A stretch of 64,000 nt of DNA from Halalkalibacter okhensis (GCF_000787375.1 NZ_JRJU01000003.1:124001-188000), one strand, 5' to 3'; counted from the first letter of the stretch, positions 27,328 to 36,986 are shown. Notes: generated by a model not told the origin, from the letters alone. A program made the numbers and translations.

Positions 27328-28664
27328 TTCGCAACACTCCTTTGTTCATCTGCAAGCTTTTCAAGTTCTCGCTCTACTGGATTCTTTTTAAACATTCGTG
27401 TTAACACAACAGCTGTACCAATCATGAGGATGATATACAGAATCGCAAAGGCAATAAACATCATCCAGACATATGGCGAATCTGTTGCCCCTTCTGCCGT
27501 ACTCATAAATCCACGCATGATCCATGGCTGACGACCAACCTCTGTGAACCACCAACCAGCTTCAATCGCAATCATCGCTAATGGACCCGATGCCACCAGA
27601 AGGATGCGGAATAGACGCGATTTAATCACTGTCCATCCACGCCATAGAGCTAGCCAATAAAACAATGCTAAAACCGTAAGCCCAATTCCAATTGTCACCA
27701 TAATATCAAAGAAATAATGGATGACATAAGGAGGATGATACTCTTGTGGAATATCATTTAACCCTGTAACAACCCCAAATGGGTTACTGTGCACAAGCAT
27801 ACTAAGCGCATATGGAATTCGAATCGCATATTTTACTTCATTTGTTTCGGTTAACACACCATATAAAACGAGAGGAGCTTCTCCCTCTGTTTCAAAATGC
27901 CACTCCGCTGCAGCAAGTTTTTCTGGTTGATACTCAGCTAAAAACTTCCCTGACAAATCACCAACAAGTGCCGTTGCAATCGAGAAAATAAGCGCAATTT
28001 TCATCGTTAACGCAAGAGCTTTCCGGTGATATTCATGGCGGTTTCCTTTTAACAAGTGATACGCTGCAATCGACGCCAACACAAAGGCAGTTGTCATATA
28101 GGCAGACGTTAACACATGTGCCACTTTCGTAGGCATCGCTGGGTTAAACATCGCCACTAGCGGCTGGATATTCGTTAATTGACCATCCACTAATGTAAAC
28201 CCTTGTGGTGTATTCATAAACGCATTGACTGACGTAATAAATAATGCTGACATAGCTGAACCTAATACAACGGGAGCTAATAAATAAAAATGGTGCTTTG
28301 GATTTTTGAATCGATCCCAAGTATATAAATAGATTCCAAGAAAGATCGCCTCAAAGAAAAACGCAAATGTCTCCATAAATAATGGAAGAGCCACAAGCTG
28401 CCCCGCAAACTCCATAAAACGCGGCCACAATAGTGCTAACTGCAACGCAATGGCTGTCCCTGTTACAACACCGACAGCAACCGTGATGACATAGCCACGT
28501 GCCCAACGTTTTGCTAATAAAAGATAATGCTCATCCTGCTTTTTTAACCCTAGCCAGTGAGCAATTGTTATCATAATCGGAACACCGACACCGAGTGTGG
28601 CAAAAATAACATGCACAGACAATGTCAGCATCGTTAAATATCGACTAAATTCAACCGAATCCAT
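27324..28664 (-). CDS. cydA: Cytochrome bd ubiquinol oxidase subunit I
   Basis: 446-aa haem-bearing subunit of cytochrome bd oxidase. Features include the His in LSVHVIFATLGVGVP near the N-terminus (a haem ligand position) and the invariant GRQPW in EVGRQPWIMRG. The quinol-binding Q loop is short, as in Gram-positive bacteria. The frame begins at 28682, but that stretch (MKRRRK) is the AGGAGGAG ribosome binding site itself, so the true start is the ATG at 28664. First gene of cydA-B-S-D-C. Confidence 0.93.
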   Translation of the reverse strand: MDSVEFSRYLTMLTLSVHVIFATLGVGVPIMITIAHWLGLKKQDEHYLLLAKRWARGYVITVAVGVVTGTAIALQLALLWPRFMEFAGQLVALPLFMETFAFFFEAIFLGIYLYTWDRFKNPKHHFYLLAPVVLGSAMSALFITSVNAFMNTPQGFTLVDGQLTNIQPLVAMFNPAMPTKVAHVLTSAYMTTAFVLASIAAYHLLKGNRHEYHRKALALTMKIALIFSIATALVGDLSGKFLAEYQPEKLAAAEWHFETEGEAPLVLYGVLTETNEVKYAIRIPYALSMLVHSNPFGVVTGLNDIPQEYHPPYVIHYFFDIMVTIGIGLTVLALFYWLALWRGWTVIKSRLFRILLVASGPLAMIAIEAGWWFTEVGRQPWIMRGFMSTAEGATDSPYVWMMFIAFAILYIILMIGTAVVLTRMFKKNPVERELEKLADEQRSVAK

Positions 28665-28723
28665 CTTTCTCCTCCTCTTCATGTTACTAATGTGAAGATA
28701 TTGTTATTGTATAAGCAAAATGT

Positions 28724-28741
28724 ATGTGAATTACATCACAA
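28724..28741. promoter_or_regulatory. TGTGA-N6-TCACA dyad upstream of cydA
   Basis: On the minus strand the site reads TTGTGATGTAATTCACAT, about 60 bp before the cydA start. It fits the Rex consensus TTGTGAA-N4-TTCACAA at most positions, and also the Fnr/Crp pattern TGTGA-N6-TCACA. B. subtilis cydABCD is known to be repressed by Rex, so redox (NADH/NAD+) control is the favoured reading. Confidence 0.65.
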
Positions 28742-28804
28742 ATTGAACGATTTCGTTACAGAAGAGTGATGAATTTATGACATTTGCATTTTTTACAACA
28801 CGAA

Positions 28805-28834
28805 ACAACCTTAAGATTTTGCTCTTAAGGTTGT
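28805..28834 (-). terminator. Hairpin after the HPr gene
   Basis: Perfect 12-bp arms ACAACCTTAAGA (28805-28816) and TCTTAAGGTTGT (28823-28834) with a 6-nt loop, about 50 bp after the HPr stop. The T tract on the minus side is weak (TTTCG), so termination may be partial. Confidence 0.6.
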
Positions 28835-28881
28835 CGTTATTAGCTGTTTTTTATTGATCTAGTAGGAAATTACCTTCTTTT

Positions 28882-29148
28882 TTATTTTGCTAAAGCTTGA
28901 CTTGTAATGGTTTCAGTCATGGCGGCTAATGCCTTATCCTCATCTGGACCAGATGTCGTAATTTTAATTTCGGCCCCTTCTGGTATCCCTAAAGACATAA
29001 CCCCCATAATCGATTTTAAATTTACGCTTTTCCCGTTATACTCTAGTTCCACTGTTGCTTCAAAATTTCCAGCTTCTTTGACCAGAACCGTCGCTGGTCG
29101 AGCATGAATCCCCGTCTTGTCAATAATTGTAAATGTTTTGTTTGGCAT
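28882..29148 (-). CDS. ptsH: Phosphocarrier protein HPr
   Basis: 88-aa HPr. The phosphorylatable His is in TGIHARPATVLV (position 15) and the regulatory Ser is in NLKSIMGVMSLG (position 46). It passes phosphate from enzyme I to PTS IIA proteins; HPr-Ser46-P is the CcpA corepressor. Unusually it is not next to ptsI but follows transketolase at the end of the polyol PTS cluster, so it may be a second or displaced copy. Because both His15 and Ser46 are kept, it is HPr and not Crh, which lacks the His. ATG at 29148 has AGGTGA at good spacing. Confidence 0.88.
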   Translation of the reverse strand: MPNKTFTIIDKTGIHARPATVLVKEAGNFEATVELEYNGKSVNLKSIMGVMSLGIPEGAEIKITTSGPDEDKALAAMTETITSQALAK

Positions 29149-29207
29149 CATTATTCACCTCTTATTAATGTTAGAACGTTATTTGTCTATCTTATAAGTC
29201 TTCTTAT

Positions 29208-31214
29208 TTACTTTAGCGCTTTAAATTTGTTAACAACATTTTCTACTGTAAATCCGTACTCCTCAAATAGCTTAGTTGCTGGAGCAGATGCACCGAAATG
29301 ATCAATCGTAATTTTATCGCCACGATCACCAATGTATTCTCTCCAACCAAGCGAAGCGCCTAGTTCAATTGCTAAACGTCTTGGTAGATGACTTGGTAAT
29401 ACACTTTCCCGATATTCAGCTGTTTGTTGTTCAAATCGATCCCAGCTTGGCATACTGACAACAGAAACAAAGATTCCCTCTTTCTCTAGTTCCTTCTGTG
29501 CAGCAATAGCTAGTGAAACTTCAGATCCAGTAGCCAACAATAATCCTTCAGCCTCTTCCTTTGCTTGAGCTACAACATACGCTCCATTCTTAACGCCTTC
29601 ATATGCTTGCTTTTGATCCATACCTAATGTCGGTAAGTCTTGACGTGTAAGAACTAAGGCTGTTGGGGTGTCTATACTCTCAAGCGCTATCCTCCATGCC
29701 GCAACCGTTTCTTTTGCATCAGCTGGACGAATAACAGATAATCCTGGCATTGCTCGTAATGATGCCAGCTGTTCAATCGGCTCATGAGTAGGACCATCTT
29801 CTCCAACCGCAACACTATCATGTGTGAAGACATATGTAACTGGTAGCTGCATTAAGGCAGCAAGCCTCATGGCTGGACGTAGATAATCAGAAAAGACAAA
29901 GAATGTTGCTCCAAAAACTTTGATTCCTCCATGAAGAGCCATTCCATTTAAAGCAGCACCCATCGCAAACTCACGAACGCCAAACCAAATATTCCTTGAG
30001 GCATAACGATCTATTCCATAATTTTGTTCAGATGAAATCAGTGTTTTGTTTGATCCAGCTAAATCAGCAGAACCACCAATCAACTGAGGAATTGCGCTTG
30101 CGGCTGCATTTAATGTTTTTCCAGAAGAAGCTCTTGTTGCCAATGCTGTTCCAGCTTCGAAATCTGGCAAACTTGCTTCCCATTTTTCAGGAAGCTCTCC
30201 ATTCATTGCAGCCTCAAACTTCGTTGCTAATTCTGGATAGGCTTTTTGATATTGCTCAAACATTTGGTTCCATTCCGTTTCTTTCTGCGCTCCTAAATCA
30301 GCAAGCTCTTTGAAATGACTCACGACTTCTTCTGGAACGTAAAAATCTTCTTCATAATTCCAACCATACGCCTTTTTTGTTAATTTTGTTTCCTCTAAAC
30401 CAAGCGGGGCACCGTGTGAAGCCGATTTCCCAGACTTACTCGGAGCTCCAAAACCAATCGTCGTTTTAACTTCAATTAATGTAGGTCGCACTTTGTCTGA
30501 CTTTGCAAGTTGAATGGCTTTGTGCAAATCATTTATATCATTTCCATCATCCACACGAATCACTTGCCAACCATACGCTTTAAAACGCTCTTCAACACTT
30601 TCAGAGAAAGAAAGGTGTAAGTCACCATCTAGAGAGATATCATTAGAATCATACAAGACTACTAAACGGCCTAATTTAAGATGGCCTGCCAATGACGCCG
30701 CCTCTGCTGACACCCCTTCCATCAGATCGCCATCTCCACATATGCTGTAAGTGAAGTGGTCAACAAGATTGAACTGCCCCTGATTATAAGTTTCTGCTAG
30801 ATGACGTTCAGCCATAGCCATCCCAACTGCCATAGCAACACCTTGCCCTAATGGACCTGTGGTTGCTTCCACTCCTGGGGTATGACCAACTTCAGGATGT
30901 CCGGGTGTTCTACTCCCCCATTGACGGAAATTTTTCAAATCATTCATTGTCACATCATACCCAAATAAATGTAGAAGACTATAAAGCAACATCGAACCAT
31001 GACCAGCAGATAAGACAAATCGGTCCCGGTTATACCATTTCGGGTTCCTAGGATTATGATTCATCTCCTTAGCCCATAATGTGTAAGCCATTGGAGCTGC
31101 CCCCATCGGCATGCCTGGGTGACCAGAATTGGCTTTTTCTATTGCATCAATGGAAAGAGTTCGAATTGCATTCACGGCTAATTCGCTAACACTTTGATTA
31201 ACAACTGCACTCAT
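29208..31214 (-). CDS. tkt: Transketolase
   Basis: 668-aa thiamine-diphosphate transketolase that moves two-carbon units between xylulose-5-P and aldose phosphates. Motifs: [12 protein letters not shown], the ThDP-binding GDGDLMEG followed by Asn, and the family [12 protein letters not shown]. The GTG at 31223 is upstream, but AAGGAG lies 8 bp before the ATG at 31214. It sits after the PTS IIC and a small membrane protein gene. In that context it would feed pentulose phosphate from pentitols into central metabolism; it may also be the only tkt, which the window cannot show. Confidence 0.93.
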   Translation of the reverse strand: MSAVVNQSVSELAVNAIRTLSIDAIEKANSGHPGMPMGAAPMAYTLWAKEMNHNPRNPKWYNRDRFVLSAGHGSMLLYSLLHLFGYDVTMNDLKNFRQWGSRTPGHPEVGHTPGVEATTGPLGQGVAMAVGMAMAERHLAETYNQGQFNLVDHFTYSICGDGDLMEGVSAEAASLAGHLKLGRLVVLYDSNDISLDGDLHLSFSESVEERFKAYGWQVIRVDDGNDINDLHKAIQLAKSDKVRPTLIEVKTTIGFGAPSKSGKSASHGAPLGLEETKLTKKAYGWNYEEDFYVPEEVVSHFKELADLGAQKETEWNQMFEQYQKAYPELATKFEAAMNGELPEKWEASLPDFEAGTALATRASSGKTLNAAASAIPQLIGGSADLAGSNKTLISSEQNYGIDRYASRNIWFGVREFAMGAALNGMALHGGIKVFGATFFVFSDYLRPAMRLAALMQLPVTYVFTHDSVAVGEDGPTHEPIEQLASLRAMPGLSVIRPADAKETVAAWRIALESIDTPTALVLTRQDLPTLGMDQKQAYEGVKNGAYVVAQAKEEAEGLLLATGSEVSLAIAAQKELEKEGIFVSVVSMPSWDRFEQQTAEYRESVLPSHLPRRLAIELGASLGWREYIGDRGDKITIDHFGASAPATKLFEEYGFTVENVVNKFKALK

Positions 31215-31263
31215 GTCATACACTCCTTATTTTCTATAGCATTAACTAATAAATAAGCAAACA

Positions 31264-31290
31264 GAGGATTAAACTAATAGATTAATCCTC
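31264..31290 (-). other. Hairpin in the leader of tkt
   Basis: Arms GAGGATTAA (31264-31272) and TTAATCCTC (31282-31290). It sits between the 52-aa protein gene and tkt and has no clear T tract, so it may be a processing or partial termination site within the operon. Confidence 0.4.
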
Positions 31291-31385
31291 CTTGCTATTT
31301 GCTATCTCTCTTCGTTCCAAAAGAAATATATCAATAGAGTTCACACATACGTACATTTGAGAATAGCAACATCCATAGTTTAAGC

Positions 31386-31544
31386 TTAATTGGTCTCTGC
31401 TGTCTTTTTTCTTTTTCCAGAGAATAATTTATAGACGGCTACCGCGACTATAACCGTATTAATCGGAAACTGATACTGCAAATAAAGATCGCTCAAGAAT
31501 CTACCATGTGGACCTAATGCATAATCTACAAAATGTTCAACCAT
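31386..31544 (-). CDS. Small membrane protein between PTS IIC and tkt
   Basis: 52 aa, too small for most gene callers. It starts MVEHFVDYALGPHGRFLSDL, has one hydrophobic helix at about 27-41 (FPINTVIVAVAVYKLF) and a basic tail (SGKRKKTAETN). AGGGTGAT precedes the ATG at proper spacing. It lies on the same strand as its neighbours, between the IIC gene and transketolase. I do not recognise the family. Positive-inside tail and single helix suggest an inner-membrane peptide, perhaps linked to the PTS permease. Confidence 0.6.
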   Translation of the reverse strand: MVEHFVDYALGPHGRFLSDLYLQYQFPINTVIVAVAVYKLFSGKRKKTAETN

Positions 31545-31705
31545 ATGATCACCCTATTTTCATATTTTTCTTATTGAAAAGTTGCGCTTGCTATAATAAA
31601 GTTTTAGTATGTTGATCGAGTAGGAAAGAAAATAACTTCTTGGCAGAGGGTCATTTCTTCTTTTTTACTCGTTTTTTTTATGTTTGTGGTACTTCGTATT
31701 CTCTA

Positions 31706-32968
31706 TTAGTTAAAGATCGCAAATACTTTCCAAATTACCCAGTTAATCAAGTTTCCACCTTGGTCCAGGCTGGATACTAAATTTGTCCCTTCAGGCAAAT
31801 TAAATTGACCATTCACAGCCATTTCTGTATGAATAACTGCAATATCTGTCGCCATATATAATGTTAAAGCAATTAAAACAGACCCTACAATAACAGAATG
31901 AACGATGTTTCCTCTTGCAGCACCCACGATAAAGGCTACAATAAATGGAATTGTTGCTAAGTCACCAAATGGTAATACATTGTTTCCTGGTAAAATAACT
32001 GCTAGTGCAACTGTAATTGGTACTAGAATTAAAGCAGTTGAAATAACTGATGGATGACCGATTGCTACTGCTGCATCTAACCCAATATAAATATCTTTTT
32101 GACCAAACTTCTTTTTCAAAAATTCACGTGCCGATTCTGAAACAGGTGTTAGACCTTCCATTAATATCTTAACCATACGAGGCATTAAAACCATTACCCC
32201 AGCCATTGCCATACCAATTTGAATCGTCTCTCCAATTGGGTAGCCTGCTAAAAGTCCTAATCCAATCCCTAGAATTAACCCCATGAAAATCGATTCACCG
32301 AACACTCCAAATCTTCTTTGAATCGATTCTGGATCCGCATTCCAATTTTTAATAACCGGTGTTTTTTGCAATAGTTTAACTAACGGAATCCCAAGCGGTG
32401 CGTAAGATACGGTACTACCCGTTGCAACAGATACACCTGGTAGATCAAAATAATCTCGTAGCATAGGTGCAGTCCAGTCTGCAATTTTCAAACAAGCTAT
32501 TTGGAAAAGAACTGCAGCAATCAACCCTTGAATCATGCTACCTGAGATTGTATAAACAATCGCTCCTGTAAAAGTAAAATGCCAAAAATTCCAAATATCT
32601 ACATTCATCGTTTTCGTTGTATTTGTTGCAAGCATAATCACGTTAATTAATAAGCCTAAAGGAATAATAAATGCTGCAATCGGAGAAGCCCAAGACATGG
32701 ATGCAGCCCCTGGCCACCCAACATCAATTACATTTAATTCAATCCCAAATCGGTCCACCATTCCATTTGCTGCAGGTCCTAGGTTACTAACTAGTAGATC
32801 TACAACAAGGAAAATCCCAACAAATGCAACCCCAATCGTTAAACCTGATCGGAAAGCCTTTCCAATTTTTTGTCCAAATGCAATACCGATTAAGAAGATA
32901 GCAACTGGCAAAATAACTGTTGGGCCTAGTGCCAAAAAGGATTGTAGAAATTCAACCATACGATCCAT
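31706..32968 (-). CDS. PTS galactitol-family permease, EIIC
   Basis: 420-aa GatC-type PTS membrane component with about ten helices. Typical segments are GWPGAASMSWASPIAAFIIP and GVSVATGSTVSYAPLGIPLVKLL. It moves the sugar alcohol across the membrane while IIB phosphorylates it. It follows IIA and IIB genes. Galactitol itself is unlikely because tagatose-phosphate kinase and aldolase genes are absent; RpiB, transketolase and two dehydrogenases suggest a pentitol. Confidence 0.9.
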   Translation of the reverse strand: MDRMVEFLQSFLALGPTVILPVAIFLIGIAFGQKIGKAFRSGLTIGVAFVGIFLVVDLLVSNLGPAANGMVDRFGIELNVIDVGWPGAASMSWASPIAAFIIPLGLLINVIMLATNTTKTMNVDIWNFWHFTFTGAIVYTISGSMIQGLIAAVLFQIACLKIADWTAPMLRDYFDLPGVSVATGSTVSYAPLGIPLVKLLQKTPVIKNWNADPESIQRRFGVFGESIFMGLILGIGLGLLAGYPIGETIQIGMAMAGVMVLMPRMVKILMEGLTPVSESAREFLKKKFGQKDIYIGLDAAVAIGHPSVISTALILVPITVALAVILPGNNVLPFGDLATIPFIVAFIVGAARGNIVHSVIVGSVLIALTLYMATDIAVIHTEMAVNGQFNLPEGTNLVSSLDQGGNLINWVIWKVFAIFN

Positions 32969-33031
32969 AAACGGATTCCCCTTTATTTCTAATTTTTTCT
33001 CGATTCCTCATTTTAAGGCTGAACTAAAAAA

Positions 33032-33043
33032 CTCGGAACCGAG
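33032..33043 (-). terminator. Short hairpin plus T run between IIB and IIC genes
   Basis: On the minus strand CTCGGTTCCGAG is followed by TTTTTT. The stem is only 4-5 bp, so it is a weak, intra-operon attenuator candidate that could lower IIC expression relative to IIB. Confidence 0.35.
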
Positions 33044-33068
33044 AATGTTTTTATGAAAAATAATTTTA

Positions 33069-33353
33069 TTACTTTTGAAGTTGTTCTAGAATTTCTGCTT
33101 TTGCTTCATCTAGTCCAATTCCTGTTAAAAACGCTCTAGCATTGATTACTGGGAATGGGTATTCTTTTTGTACGATTGTTGTACTTACTAATAAGTCAGC
33201 TGTATCTACATAACCACCAACTTCAGTGATTTTAATTTGTACTAGGTTAGCGTTAATACCATTTTCTTTACACATTGATTCAATTGCATCATTAACAATT
33301 GTAGAAGTAGCAATTCCAGCTCCACAAGCGATTAAAATTTGTTTCTTTTTCAT
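33069..33353 (-). CDS. PTS galactitol-family EIIB
   Basis: 94-aa cytosolic IIB with the phospho-cysteine P-loop ILIACGAGIATSTIV (Cys10). It takes phosphate from IIA and gives it to the substrate in IIC. AGGGGGTGAG precedes the ATG. A second IIB of the same type is encoded further upstream at 36987-37274, next to the regulator. Confidence 0.9.
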   Translation of the reverse strand: MKKKQILIACGAGIATSTIVNDAIESMCKENGINANLVQIKITEVGGYVDTADLLVSTTIVQKEYPFPVINARAFLTGIGLDEAKAEILEQLQK

Positions 33354-33355
33354 TC

Positions 33356-33829
33356 TTACTCACCCCCTTTCAATTGAAAGTTTAATAAGTTTACAAGTGA
33401 ATCTTTTATTTTCTTTTTTGACTCTGCATGTGCCAACGAATTTAACGTTTCATCATCTTGGAAGATTTGCATCAACCTTTGGAGTAGTTCTAGCTGTGAA
33501 TGACTTTCATCCATTGCTAACATGAAGACTAACTTTACAGGAGTTGTTTCACTGTCTTCTCCCATAATGACAAAATCAACCGGATCTTTTAGAATAGCCA
33601 CACTAATAGCTTTTTCGTTAACATGCTCTTTGTCAGTATGAGGAATAGCCACTGAATATCCTTTTGTTGGCAACCCTGTTGCAAAGTTTTTTTCACGTTC
33701 TACAATCGCTTCAATGTAACTTTCCTTTACAATTCCTCTTTCAAACAAATTCCCTGCCATTAAGCGAATGGCCTCTTCGGCATTAGCTGCCTCTATATCT
33801 TTTAAAATCAATGTTTCATCAATTAACAT
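33356..33829 (-). CDS. PTS fructose/galactitol-type EIIA
   Basis: 157-aa IIA of the fructose/mannitol/galactitol class. The phospho-His is in YSVAIPHTDKEHV near residue 70, and TPVKLVFMLAM is typical. It accepts phosphate from HPr-His15-P. AGGAGG precedes the ATG. It is first in IIA-IIB-IIC, separated from rpiB by a 385-bp region with a terminator and a cre site, so the transporter genes likely have their own promoter. Confidence 0.9.
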   Translation of the reverse strand: MLIDETLILKDIEAANAEEAIRLMAGNLFERGIVKESYIEAIVEREKNFATGLPTKGYSVAIPHTDKEHVNEKAISVAILKDPVDFVIMGEDSETTPVKLVFMLAMDESHSQLELLQRLMQIFQDDETLNSLAHAESKKKIKDSLVNLLNFQLKGGE

Positions 33830-34038
33830 ATCTGATGTCCTCCTTAGTTGTACAATGATCTATTTAGTCGTTCTATAAATACTAAATTGGATTAAGAATG
33901 GGAGATAAATTTGCTAAGATAACCATTTTAGTGGGATTGATTACTGTAGATGAAACCAACAAACCCTCTTTTACTTGATTACCTAGCAGGCTTTATCGCC
34001 TTTCTATATTTTTATAGTATCATCTGAGCTACCTAAAA

Positions 34039-34053
34039 TGTATCCGTTTTCAT
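34039..34053 (-). promoter_or_regulatory. CcpA-binding cre site upstream of PTS IIA
   Basis: Minus-strand sequence ATGAAAACGGATACA matches the consensus WTGNAARCGNWWWCA at all positions. It lies about 210 bp before the IIA start, next to a possible promoter. It implies repression of the PTS genes when preferred sugars are present. Confidence 0.75.
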
Positions 34054-34124
34054 CCCCATTCATTGATTAGGATTTGTACAACATTGTGATGATCTAATTT
34101 ACTCTTTCACCCTCATTAAAAAGC

Positions 34125-34165
34125 AAAAGACGGCCCAGCACTCACTGCTAGAAACCATCTTTTCT
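34125..34165 (-). terminator. Terminator-like hairpin after rpiB
   Basis: On the minus strand an AAAAGATGG...CCGTCTTTT outer stem encloses AGCAGTGAGTGCT, followed by GCTTTTT. It lies about 50-90 bp after the rpiB stop. The stem has mismatches. Confidence 0.55.
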
Positions 34166-34214
34166 TCTATACATTTCATTACCTTTTTATTGCATCTATC
34201 CTCGTATTCCCCCT

Positions 34215-34667
34215 TCACTGCAACTGGTTTTTATGTTCATAATCGATCACTTTATCAATTCGATTAACATGACGCCCACCTTCAAATTCAGTAAAGAGCC
34301 ATACCTTTACAATTTCACTGGCAAGCCCTGGACCAATCACTCGCTCTCCCATTGCTAACATATTGCTATTATTATGAAGTCGGGTGGCCTTAGCACTAAA
34401 TACGTCATGGACAAGTGCACAGCGAATACCTGTAACTTTATTTGCTGCTATTGACATCCCAATTCCCGTACCACAAATAACGATCCCTCGATCTACTTCG
34501 CCATTTCTCACCATTTCTGCGACAGGGATTGCATAGTCAGGATAATCTACTGATTCAACACATTCACAGCCTACATCGATATATTTAATGTTATGTTCAA
34601 GAAGTGTACGCTTCACTTCTTCCTTTAAAATCCGACCACCATGATCACAGCCAATAGCTACCTTCAT
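34215..34667 (-). CDS. rpiB: Ribose-5-phosphate isomerase B (RpiB/LacAB family)
   Basis: 150-aa sugar-phosphate isomerase. MKVAIGCDHGG at the start and GIVICGTGIGMSIAANK with the catalytic Cys near residue 66 are diagnostic. It interconverts ribose-5-P and ribulose-5-P. The frame is open 66 bp further upstream, but the family start is the ATG at 34667. LacA/LacB galactose-6-P isomerase subunits are relatives; they come as pairs, and only one is here. Placed between the dehydrogenases and the PTS genes, it fits pentitol breakdown. Confidence 0.88.
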   Translation of the reverse strand: MKVAIGCDHGGRILKEEVKRTLLEHNIKYIDVGCECVESVDYPDYAIPVAEMVRNGEVDRGIVICGTGIGMSIAANKVTGIRCALVHDVFSAKATRLHNNSNMLAMGERVIGPGLASEIVKVWLFTEFEGGRHVNRIDKVIDYEHKNQLQ

Positions 34668-34884
34668 TCTTCTCAGCCTTTCTAAAAGACATTTCGTCAT
34701 GAATATTTTCTTAACTAGAGATTGTTGTTTCATCTACCATTCTATCTTATCATGGGTATAGGTATGTTTTTTTAGCATTTCTCCCAGTTATTGTTAACCA
34801 CTTTGTACGGCGTAGTGATGAGAAAAACAAAAAACACTTTACAAAATCAGTAAAGTGTTTTCATATTCATACTATTACAAATAA

Positions 34885-35916
34885 TCAAGACTCAATGATG
34901 ACTTTAATTTCATTTCCGCCCATAACAGCTTCGAATCCTGTACGCCATTCATCTAACGAAACAACTTTGGTAATCATTTTATCAACATCAATCTTATGTT
35001 CTTCTAGGAGTTTTAGTGCAATATGCCAAGAGCTAGGCTTTTGAGAACGCGTTCCAATATAGTTGATTTCTCTTTGAACAATAGACTCTTGATCTAATGG
35101 ATTCATATTTTTGGCGAAGATGCCCACTTGAACAAATGTGCCCTTTTTCTTCACTAAAGGGAGACCTTGATTAAGAGCTGGAACTGCACCTGAACATTCA
35201 AATACTTTATCCACTCCATAACCTTCTGTATGTTTTAAAACGACTTCTCTTAAATCTTCTTCTAGCACGTCAACGATAACATCCACCCCTAATGACTTCG
35301 CTAATTCCAGACGTTCTCTATCTTTGGTAATCCCTGCAAGAATCACAAATGCTCCTTGAGATTTAGCCACTTGACATTGCAATAAACCAATAGGACCAGG
35401 TCCAAATACAAGAACTTTATCTCCTTGTTCAATGGTTGTTTTTTCAAGTCCTGCATGGACACAGCAAGCAAGTGGTTCAGTTAGTGCTGCTGCTTTTAGA
35501 CTAATAGATTCAGCTAACACATGAACACTTTCTTCTCGAGAAATGACATATTCAGCCATGCTTCCATTTACTTGTGTACCAATCCCTTTTCGATTTGAAC
35601 AAAGATTGTAGTCTTTTTCTAGACAATACTCACATTCTCCACAAGTCGTAAAAGTGGTTTCACTTGTAACACGATCCCCAACTTTTACATTCTGTACGTT
35701 CGGTCCAACATCTGTAACGATCCCTGAAAATTCATGCCCAAGTACAACGGGAGTTCTTGAATTAGCATACTCGCCCGTAAACGTATGAATATCCGTTCCA
35801 CAAATCCCTGTATAGGCGACCTTGATTTTCACTAAATCACCTTTAACTTCTGGTTCAGATATGGCTTCTAAAGACATATTGTCATGACCAGGATTCACTT
35901 TCATTACTGCTTTCAT
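34885..35916 (-). CDS. Zinc-dependent polyol (phosphate) dehydrogenase 1
   Basis: 343-aa medium-chain zinc alcohol dehydrogenase. Catalytic zinc ligands are in GICGTDIHTF and GHEFSG; structural zinc Cys residues are in CGECEYCLEKDYNLC. The Rossmann motif is VLVFGPGPIGLLQ. Family members include sorbitol, galactitol-1-P and arabitol-phosphate dehydrogenases. In this cluster it most likely oxidises the PTS product to a ketose phosphate. AAGGAGTG precedes the ATG. It follows a second, related dehydrogenase gene by a few bases. Confidence 0.88.
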   Translation of the reverse strand: MKAVMKVNPGHDNMSLEAISEPEVKGDLVKIKVAYTGICGTDIHTFTGEYANSRTPVVLGHEFSGIVTDVGPNVQNVKVGDRVTSETTFTTCGECEYCLEKDYNLCSNRKGIGTQVNGSMAEYVISREESVHVLAESISLKAAALTEPLACCVHAGLEKTTIEQGDKVLVFGPGPIGLLQCQVAKSQGAFVILAGITKDRERLELAKSLGVDVIVDVLEEDLREVVLKHTEGYGVDKVFECSGAVPALNQGLPLVKKKGTFVQVGIFAKNMNPLDQESIVQREINYIGTRSQKPSSWHIALKLLEEHKIDVDKMITKVVSLDEWRTGFEAVMGGNEIKVIIES

Positions 35917-35922
35917 TTCAAT

Positions 35923-36969
35923 TCACTCCTTGTTTGGAATAATTAATACTTTTCCATATGTTTCGGTTCGATTAATCATTAAGTCAAAAGCCTGTTGAGT
36001 TTCTTCTAATGGAAAACGATGAGAGATTAACTCTTTCAGCTTGATTCGGCCTTTTAAAATAAAATCAATACTCTTCGTCCACTCCTCACCTGGGAACGGG
36101 GCAGAATAACAATTCCAAAACCCTTTTAGCGTTAGCTCATTCCTGAATATATTTTCAAACGCTTTTTCTGAGAGAACAACATCAGAATAAGCAATTCCCA
36201 AATAGCCGATTTTTCCTTTTTTTCGTGTGATTAATAAACATTGCTCTTGCGTGACTTTTGAGCCTGCACATTCAAACGCTATATCAACACCTTGGCCATT
36301 GGTATATTCTTTGATCTTTCCCATCAAGTCTTCATTAATGGGGTTAATCGTTCTTTCACAACCCATTTCTTTAGCTTCTGCTAGCTTTTCATCTGAGATA
36401 TCGATGGCAATAATTTCTTTTACTCCAGCAATTTTTAACCATTGAATAGCCAAAATCCCGATTGTCCCTACTCCAAATACGGCAGCTACATCTCCCAACC
36501 TAGGTTGAATATTCAATACTCCATGCAGTGCAACAGCGAGTGGTTCAATCATTGCTGCTTCCTCAAAATCCATCTCACCTATTGGGAGAACATTTGATGC
36601 TTTCACATTGACGAATTCAGCAAAGCCTCCATACGATTTTGATCCTAGCATTCCATGGTTTTCACATAATGAGAACATACCACTTGTGCAATATTCACAT
36701 GTATGGCAAGGGAAAAAAGGAATCGCTGCAACACGATCACCAATCTCCACATTCGTTACTTCACTTCCCTTTTCAACAATGTATCCAGCAAATTCGTGCC
36801 CCATGATTGCTGGTAATGGGTATTTCCACTTACTAACCATTTTGTGTATGTCTGAACCACAAATCCCTGCTGCCATCACTTTAATTTTCACTTCATCCTT
36901 TTGACAGTTATCAATCGCAATATCTTGGTAAACAAAGTGATTTTCAGAATGTAAAACAGCTGCTTTCAT
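35923..36969 (-). CDS. Zinc-dependent polyol (phosphate) dehydrogenase 2
   Basis: 348-aa zinc MDR dehydrogenase, related to but clearly distinct from its neighbour. Zinc ligands: GICGSDIHKM and GHEFAGYI; structural Cys in CHTCEYCTSGMFSLC; cofactor site AAVFGVGTIGILA. It resembles GatD-type polyol phosphate dehydrogenases. Two such enzymes suggest two substrates (for example arabitol-P and another pentitol-P) or two forms of one. AAGGAG precedes the ATG. Confidence 0.88.
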   Translation of the reverse strand: MKAAVLHSENHFVYQDIAIDNCQKDEVKIKVMAAGICGSDIHKMVSKWKYPLPAIMGHEFAGYIVEKGSEVTNVEIGDRVAAIPFFPCHTCEYCTSGMFSLCENHGMLGSKSYGGFAEFVNVKASNVLPIGEMDFEEAAMIEPLAVALHGVLNIQPRLGDVAAVFGVGTIGILAIQWLKIAGVKEIIAIDISDEKLAEAKEMGCERTINPINEDLMGKIKEYTNGQGVDIAFECAGSKVTQEQCLLITRKKGKIGYLGIAYSDVVLSEKAFENIFRNELTLKGFWNCYSAPFPGEEWTKSIDFILKGRIKLKELISHRFPLEETQQAFDLMINRTETYGKVLIIPNKE

Positions 36970-36986
36970 AAGACTCTCCTTATCGT

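Larger units (their letters stand above)
33830..34214. other. Intergenic region upstream of the PTS IIA gene
   Basis: 385 bp with no gene. Read on the minus strand it contains, in order, the rpiB terminator-like hairpin (about 34125-34165), a cre site (34039-34053) and an AT-rich stretch with TACTATAAAAATATAG near 34010 that could hold a -10 element. This layout suits a CcpA-repressed promoter for IIA-IIB-IIC. Confidence 0.55.

Noticed and set aside
29996-31051. Plus-strand frames opposite transketolase
   Set aside because: Shadows of tkt; no independent coding features.
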